Below, piece by piece: positions 13,422 to 15,667 of a stretch of DNA of 15,667 nt (its first letter is position 1; the number at the start of each line of letters is the position of its first letter). Below the pieces are notes generated by a model. It did no database searches, was not told the origin of the DNA, and worked only from the letters and a program-made list of their open reading frames with translations. Source of the DNA: Kiritimatiellales bacterium (GTDB taxonomy: Bacteria; Verrucomicrobiota; Kiritimatiellia; Kiritimatiellales; Pontiellaceae); the NCBI GenBank assembly GCA_030630445.1, contig DAOVNC010000027.1:1-15667 (forward strand), in the 5' to 3' direction. The position numbers and the translations under genes are program-made.

Positions 13422-14096
13422 TTATCCAGTCTGAGTTTTCTTGCCCATTGATTTAGTTCGGTCGTTTTTTCTCTTCAGGTTCCGAACCAGCGCGGCGCAC
13501 AGCCGTACCTTTCGGGATCGCAACACGCTGCCAAGTTCCTCCAGAAGATTGGCATTCAAACTTCGGACCTCGTTCATATCCATGCGCAGGTTCTCAAAAA
13601 GGTAGCGCTCGATTTCCATCTGCGTTCGTCCTTCGCCTTTGCGGTCATCGCGAATACGGTCTGCCAACGCCCGTTCCGGTAGTGCGATCAAGTAGCCGGT
13701 ATGGCCATGGCTGGCCAGCTCGGCACCCATCGACAAGCACGGCGAGGGGCGGTAGGTAAACAGGCCTGCCGGGGTTTGGAAGCGACGGGCGCGTCCGGAG
13801 GTAACCGATGTCACGGTTTCAACCCGTTCAGGAATCAGACCATGGTATCCCAGCGCATAGTCAAGCGAAACAAACGAGGGGCCATGGATTAGGTTGGCCA
13901 GCAGTTCGCGGCAATAGGGTTCCTGGCGGTAGTCCTTTCCAAAAACATACAGACCCTTCTTGACCCGAACAATCACCTCGGAACGAAGCAAGATAGTGAT
14001 GCGGTCGCGGGGCGATGCATAGCCAGACAAGGCCGACAGCAACGCCTGATAATCAAACTCCTCGCGACCAATCTGTTTTCTAAGCTCAACACTCAT
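13422..14096 (-). CDS. abiEi: AbiEi-family antitoxin, type IV toxin-antitoxin system
   Basis: Known: AbiEi antitoxins have an N-terminal winged helix that represses the abi operon and a C-terminal domain that counters AbiEii. Seen: 224 residues from the ATG at 14094-14096, with AGGA close upstream. The winged helix covers about 15-55 with SPRDRITILLRSEVIVRVKKGLYVF; the conserved centre is PSFVSLDYALGYHGLIPERV (73-92), then VTSVTSGRARRFQTPAG. The LIALPERALADRIRD stretch (136-150) is also typical. A frame extending upstream to 14363 runs through the operator and repeats and has no family resemblance, so the shorter start is used. The final codons and TAA (13422-13424) fall at the edge of the repeat GGATAACAG. 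A 35-bp inverted repeat immediately upstream is a likely binding site. The toxin gene is unusually distant. Confidence 0.88.
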   Translation of the reverse strand: MSVELRKQIGREEFDYQALLSALSGYASPRDRITILLRSEVIVRVKKGLYVFGKDYRQEPYCRELLANLIHGPSFVSLDYALGYHGLIPERVETVTSVTSGRARRFQTPAGLFTYRPSPCLSMGAELASHGHTGYLIALPERALADRIRDDRKGEGRTQMEIERYLFENLRMDMNEVRSLNANLLEELGSVLRSRKVRLCAALVRNLKRKNDRTKSMGKKTQTG

Positions 14097-14108
14097 GTGT
14101 CCTATTAA

Positions 14109-14143
14109 GCATTGTATGTCGATATATGCAAGACATACTATGC
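14109..14143. promoter_or_regulatory. Inverted-repeat operator upstream of abiEi
   Basis: GCATTGTATGTC (14109-14120) pairs with GACATACTATGC (14132-14143): 11 of 12 positions match when reverse complemented, around an 11-bp spacer. It lies 13 bp before the abiEi ATG and includes a minus-strand TACAAT that could be a -10 box (14111-14116), though no good -35 was found. AbiEi proteins are known to repress by binding inverted repeats at their promoter. Confidence 0.55.
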
Positions 14144-14162
14144 TAAAAAAGATGAAAAAACT

Positions 14163-14261
14163 ATGACCAGATGGACCCCCGCCCAGCGCACCACGCAGTA
14201 CGACCTCATCAAGGTCTACGACCAAACCGCCCAGGAAGAGGAGAGGGTAGCAACGGATTAA
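14163..14261 (+). pseudogene. Detached duplicate of the mqnC 3' end
   Basis: Seen: an open stretch of 33 codons whose part WTPAQRTTQYDLIK matches the C-terminus of the MqnEC fusion (WIPAQRTTQYEIIK). At DNA level 38 of the 42 bases in this block agree, including a 21-bp exact match (11389-11409 and 14177-14197). Nothing of the remaining radical SAM domain is present upstream, so it cannot be functional; the ATG at 14163 is probably accidental. The last codons and TAA lie within CAACGGATTAAT, a unit that recurs at 14634-14645. It marks the far side of the abi segment from intact mqnEC. Confidence 0.75.
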
Positions 14262-14333
14262 TGTAAATCGGATGCAGATATTTCGTGGTCCTATTGCTTC
14301 GGCTGTTAAATATCGGGACTCAAAGGAATGGTT

Positions 14334-14413
14334 GATGGCCGCGAAAGAGCACAAAAAACTCAAAACCAGACAGGTGTTTTCTCTGCGTTTCCTTGCGTTC
14401 TTTTGCGGCCATC
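14334..14413. repeat. 80-bp inverted repeat of the GGCCGCGAAAGA type
   Basis: GATGGCCGCGAAAGA (14334-14348) pairs with the reverse complement of the right end TCTTTTGCGGCCATC (to 14413) with one mismatch (14 of 15). The arms resemble those of the element at 8054-8182 (CCGCGAAAGA), so they appear to be one dispersed family. Confidence 0.65.
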
Positions 14414-14419
14414 AATTCC

Positions 14420-14545
14420 TCCGGTACGGGACGCCATGTTTTCGTGCCGGACCTATAAGCTGGTTGGTGATCTGTCGTTCCTCCAGAATGGCTTCGCGCC
14501 AGCCTGCTCTGTACGCGCAAAGCCGATCCACCGCAGACAGGCTGG
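14420..14545. repeat. Two further inverted repeats (TCCGGTACG and CCAGCCTG types)
   Basis: TCCGGTACG (14420-14428) pairs with CGTGCCGGA (14443-14451), 8 of 9. CCAGCCTG (14499-14506) pairs exactly with CAGGCTGG (14538-14545), and GCTTC/GAAGC-like flanks extend it. Probably non-coding dispersed elements. Confidence 0.5.
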
Positions 14546-14628
14546 AAGCACTGTCCTACTTTAGAAAAATTCCACTTAACAACTACCGATTTCTCCATTT
14601 AAAATCCCTTAACGTTAGTGCCATTCGG

Positions 14629-14761
14629 GCCGGCAACGGATTAATATGAAGCAACGGATTCTTTCGGAGCGCATGTGGAAGCTTTCGTTGCGCCCATCAC
14701 GCGAAGCGAGGCTTTCCTTGCGGAAAGCAACGGCTTAAAGGATTGGCAATCCGTTGCCGGC
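14629..14761. repeat. 133-bp element with perfect 13-bp terminal inverted repeats
   Basis: GCCGGCAACGGAT (14629-14641) is the exact reverse complement of 14749-14761. Inside is a strong hairpin GCTTTCC-TTGC-GGAAAGC (14711-14728) and a further CAACGGATT copy (14652-14660). There is no coding content. The CAACGGATTAAT part also forms the 3' end of the mqnC fragment at 14251-14262. Confidence 0.7.
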
Positions 14762-14827
14762 AGTAATAATCTTCCCCTCTCGGCCATGTCGGAAACCATT
14801 TTTTGAAACAACTCTATAGATTCCTTC

Positions 14828-14856
14828 TTGTTAAGGTATGCCTCTGATTGTATAGG
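14828..14856 (+). promoter_or_regulatory. Possible promoter of the right-edge membrane protein gene
   Basis: TTGTTA (14828-14833, 4 of 6) and TATAGG (14851-14856, 4 of 6) are 17 bp apart. The predicted start falls at or next to the ATG at 14863, which would give a leaderless message, so either the transcript is unusual or this is a chance match. Confidence 0.25.
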
Positions 14857-14862
14857 TATCCG

Positions 14863-15667
14863 ATGAAAACTATATCTCTGCTGTTCTTCTTTTCGGGTAT
14901 TGCGGCGCTCACCTACGAGGTGCTGTGGGTCAGGCATTTGGGTCTGGTCTTTGGCAATACGGTCTATGCGGCCGCAACGGTCATGATGACCTACATGTTC
15001 GGCTTGGCGGTCGGTGCGCATTTTGCCGGGAAATGGGCGCACAGGATCAAGCGCCCTGTCCGCCTGTTCGGTATCCTGGAAGTTGCCACCGCTTTGTATG
15101 CGCTGTGCGTACCCTTGATTTTCCAGCTGATCCAGGTTCTATATCGTTATGCGGCCCTGCATATCTCCGACTCATTGGGCTTCTTGACCTTTGTCCGCGT
15201 GGTGCTGGCCTTGGTGCTGTTGCTGATCCCCACCGCCATGATGGGCGCGACCCTGCCTGTCTTGGCCAAGGGCTTCCTGAGCCGTGTGGAGCGGTTTGGC
15301 TCCCGATTGGGCATACTCTACGGCGTCAATACCCTGGGTGCCGTCAGCGGGGTGCTGCTCTGCGGTTTTGTCCTCATTCCAAAGCTTGGAATGACCGCCT
15401 CGAATATTCTGGCCGTCTGCCTTGATGCCTCGGTCGGCCTGATTGCCATCTACCTGTCCCGCTCCATGGACAAATCGCCCGAAATCGTGGAGGCCATCAA
15501 GTTGGAATCCAAGGCGGAAACCGCCTCGTTCAAGCGCGGTAGACTGGCGAATGGGTTGCTGCTGGCCATTGGTGCCTCCGGCTTCCTTTCACTCGCCTTC
15601 GAGGTGATTTGGTTTCGAGCTCTGATTCAGGTGTTTGGTTCTACAACCTATTCATTCTCGGCTATGC
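14863..15667 (+). CDS. N-terminal part of a membrane spermidine-synthase-like protein (runs off the right edge)
   Basis: Seen: an ATG at 14863 opens a frame of 268 complete codons with no stop before the window ends. The protein is highly hydrophobic with several membrane segments. Characteristic blocks are YEVLWVRHLGLVFGNT (18-33), PTAMMGATLPVLAKG (123-137) and LGILYGVNTLGAVSG (149-163) followed by GFVLIPKLG. The first block recurs as FEVIWFRALIQVFGST (246-261), showing that a second membrane half begins. Known: this is the pattern of proteins annotated as fused MFS/spermidine synthase, in which membrane halves often precede a soluble polyamine-synthase-like domain; that domain, if present, lies beyond the window, and the reaction is not established. 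AGG 6 nt upstream is a weak ribosome binding site; an in-frame TGA at 14845 limits upstream extension. Confidence 0.85.
   Translation, partial: MKTISLLFFFSGIAALTYEVLWVRHLGLVFGNTVYAAATVMMTYMFGLAVGAHFAGKWAHRIKRPVRLFGILEVATALYALCVPLIFQLIQVLYRYAALHISDSLGFLTFVRVVLALVLLLIPTAMMGATLPVLAKGFLSRVERFGSRLGILYGVNTLGAVSGVLLCGFVLIPKLGMTASNILAVCLDASVGLIAIYLSRSMDKSPEIVEAIKLESKAETASFKRGRLANGLLLAIGASGFLSLAFEVIWFRALIQVFGSTTYSFSAM

Larger units (their letters stand above)
14262..14827. other. Gene-free stretch composed largely of inverted repeats
   Basis: Open frames on both strands here are translations of repeat arms and lack ribosome binding sites or family resemblance. Recognisable parts are the inverted repeats at 14334-14413, 14420-14545 and 14629-14761. 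I see nothing definite in 14262-14333, 14546-14628 and 14762-14827. Confidence 0.55.

Noticed and set aside
14097..14363. Upstream extension of abiEi by 89 codons
   Set aside because: The extension runs through the operator-like inverted repeat and the antisense of the mqnC fragment; the ATG at 14096 fits the family start and has a ribosome binding site.
14272..14649. Overlapping open frames of 92-125 codons on both strands before the right-edge gene
   Set aside because: They are translations of inverted-repeat arms (14334-14413, 14420-14545) with no ribosome binding site.
14711..14728. Hairpin GCTTTCC-TTGC-GGAAAGC as a rho-independent terminator
   Set aside because: No T-run follows and no gene ends nearby; it is an inner part of the 14629-14761 element.

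Overview
The window is a stretch of bacterial chromosome: a housekeeping block on the left and an accessory block, rich in toxin-antitoxin modules and small repeats, on the right. Several features together suggest, but do not prove, a member of the PVC group (Kiritimatiellota, Lentisphaerota or Verrucomicrobiota type). They are futalosine-pathway menaquinone genes, a very large DUF3857/transglutaminase protein, a fused membrane spermidine-synthase-like protein, and many short inverted repeats built from units such as ACAGGAT, CCGCGAAAGAACGC and GCAAGCG. No rRNA, tRNA, CRISPR array, integrase or transposase gene is visible.

Left block (1-7149). At the edge two small minus-strand genes overlap by ATGA behind a good sigma70-type promoter; the second runs out of the window. 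Next come proB (proline synthesis, minus) and, divergently, rsmD-coaD (rRNA methylation and CoA synthesis, plus, overlapping by 4 bp behind their own promoter). The coaD stop lies 1 bp from the stop of a convergent class I glutamine amidotransferase. Upstream of that gene on the minus strand lies a 1251-residue secreted protein with two DUF3857-transglutaminase units; the second has lost all three catalytic residues. Its last codons and stop lie inside a cloverleaf-like repeat.

Middle block (7295-11449). A RelB/RelE-type pair sits behind a promoter with a near-palindromic operator. A gene-free stretch of about 750 bp with several inverted repeats follows, then a ribbon-helix-helix antitoxin/VapC PIN toxin pair. 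After that comes a 726-residue fusion of two radical SAM enzymes, MqnE and MqnC, which act at separate steps of the futalosine route to menaquinone. The linker between its halves is encoded by a repeat-like sequence.

Right block (11450-15667). An AbiE-type toxin-antitoxin pair lies on the minus strand, but the antitoxin gene (abiEi) and toxin gene (abiEii) are about 870 bp apart. Between them are a GxxExxY nuclease-family gene broken by one in-frame TGA and a 272-bp miniature inverted-repeat element. Beyond abiEi lies a second, detached copy of the 3' end of mqnC, so the whole Abi segment is bracketed by two mqnC 3' ends, as might be left by insertion at a gene end or by a partial duplication. 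A repeat-filled gap then leads to the start of a spermidine-synthase-like membrane protein that runs off the right edge.

A recurring theme is that short repeats sit at gene ends: four stop codons (DUF3857 gene, GxxExxY pseudogene, abiEi and mqnC fragment) lie inside or at the edge of repeat sequence, and one repeat lies within a reading frame.
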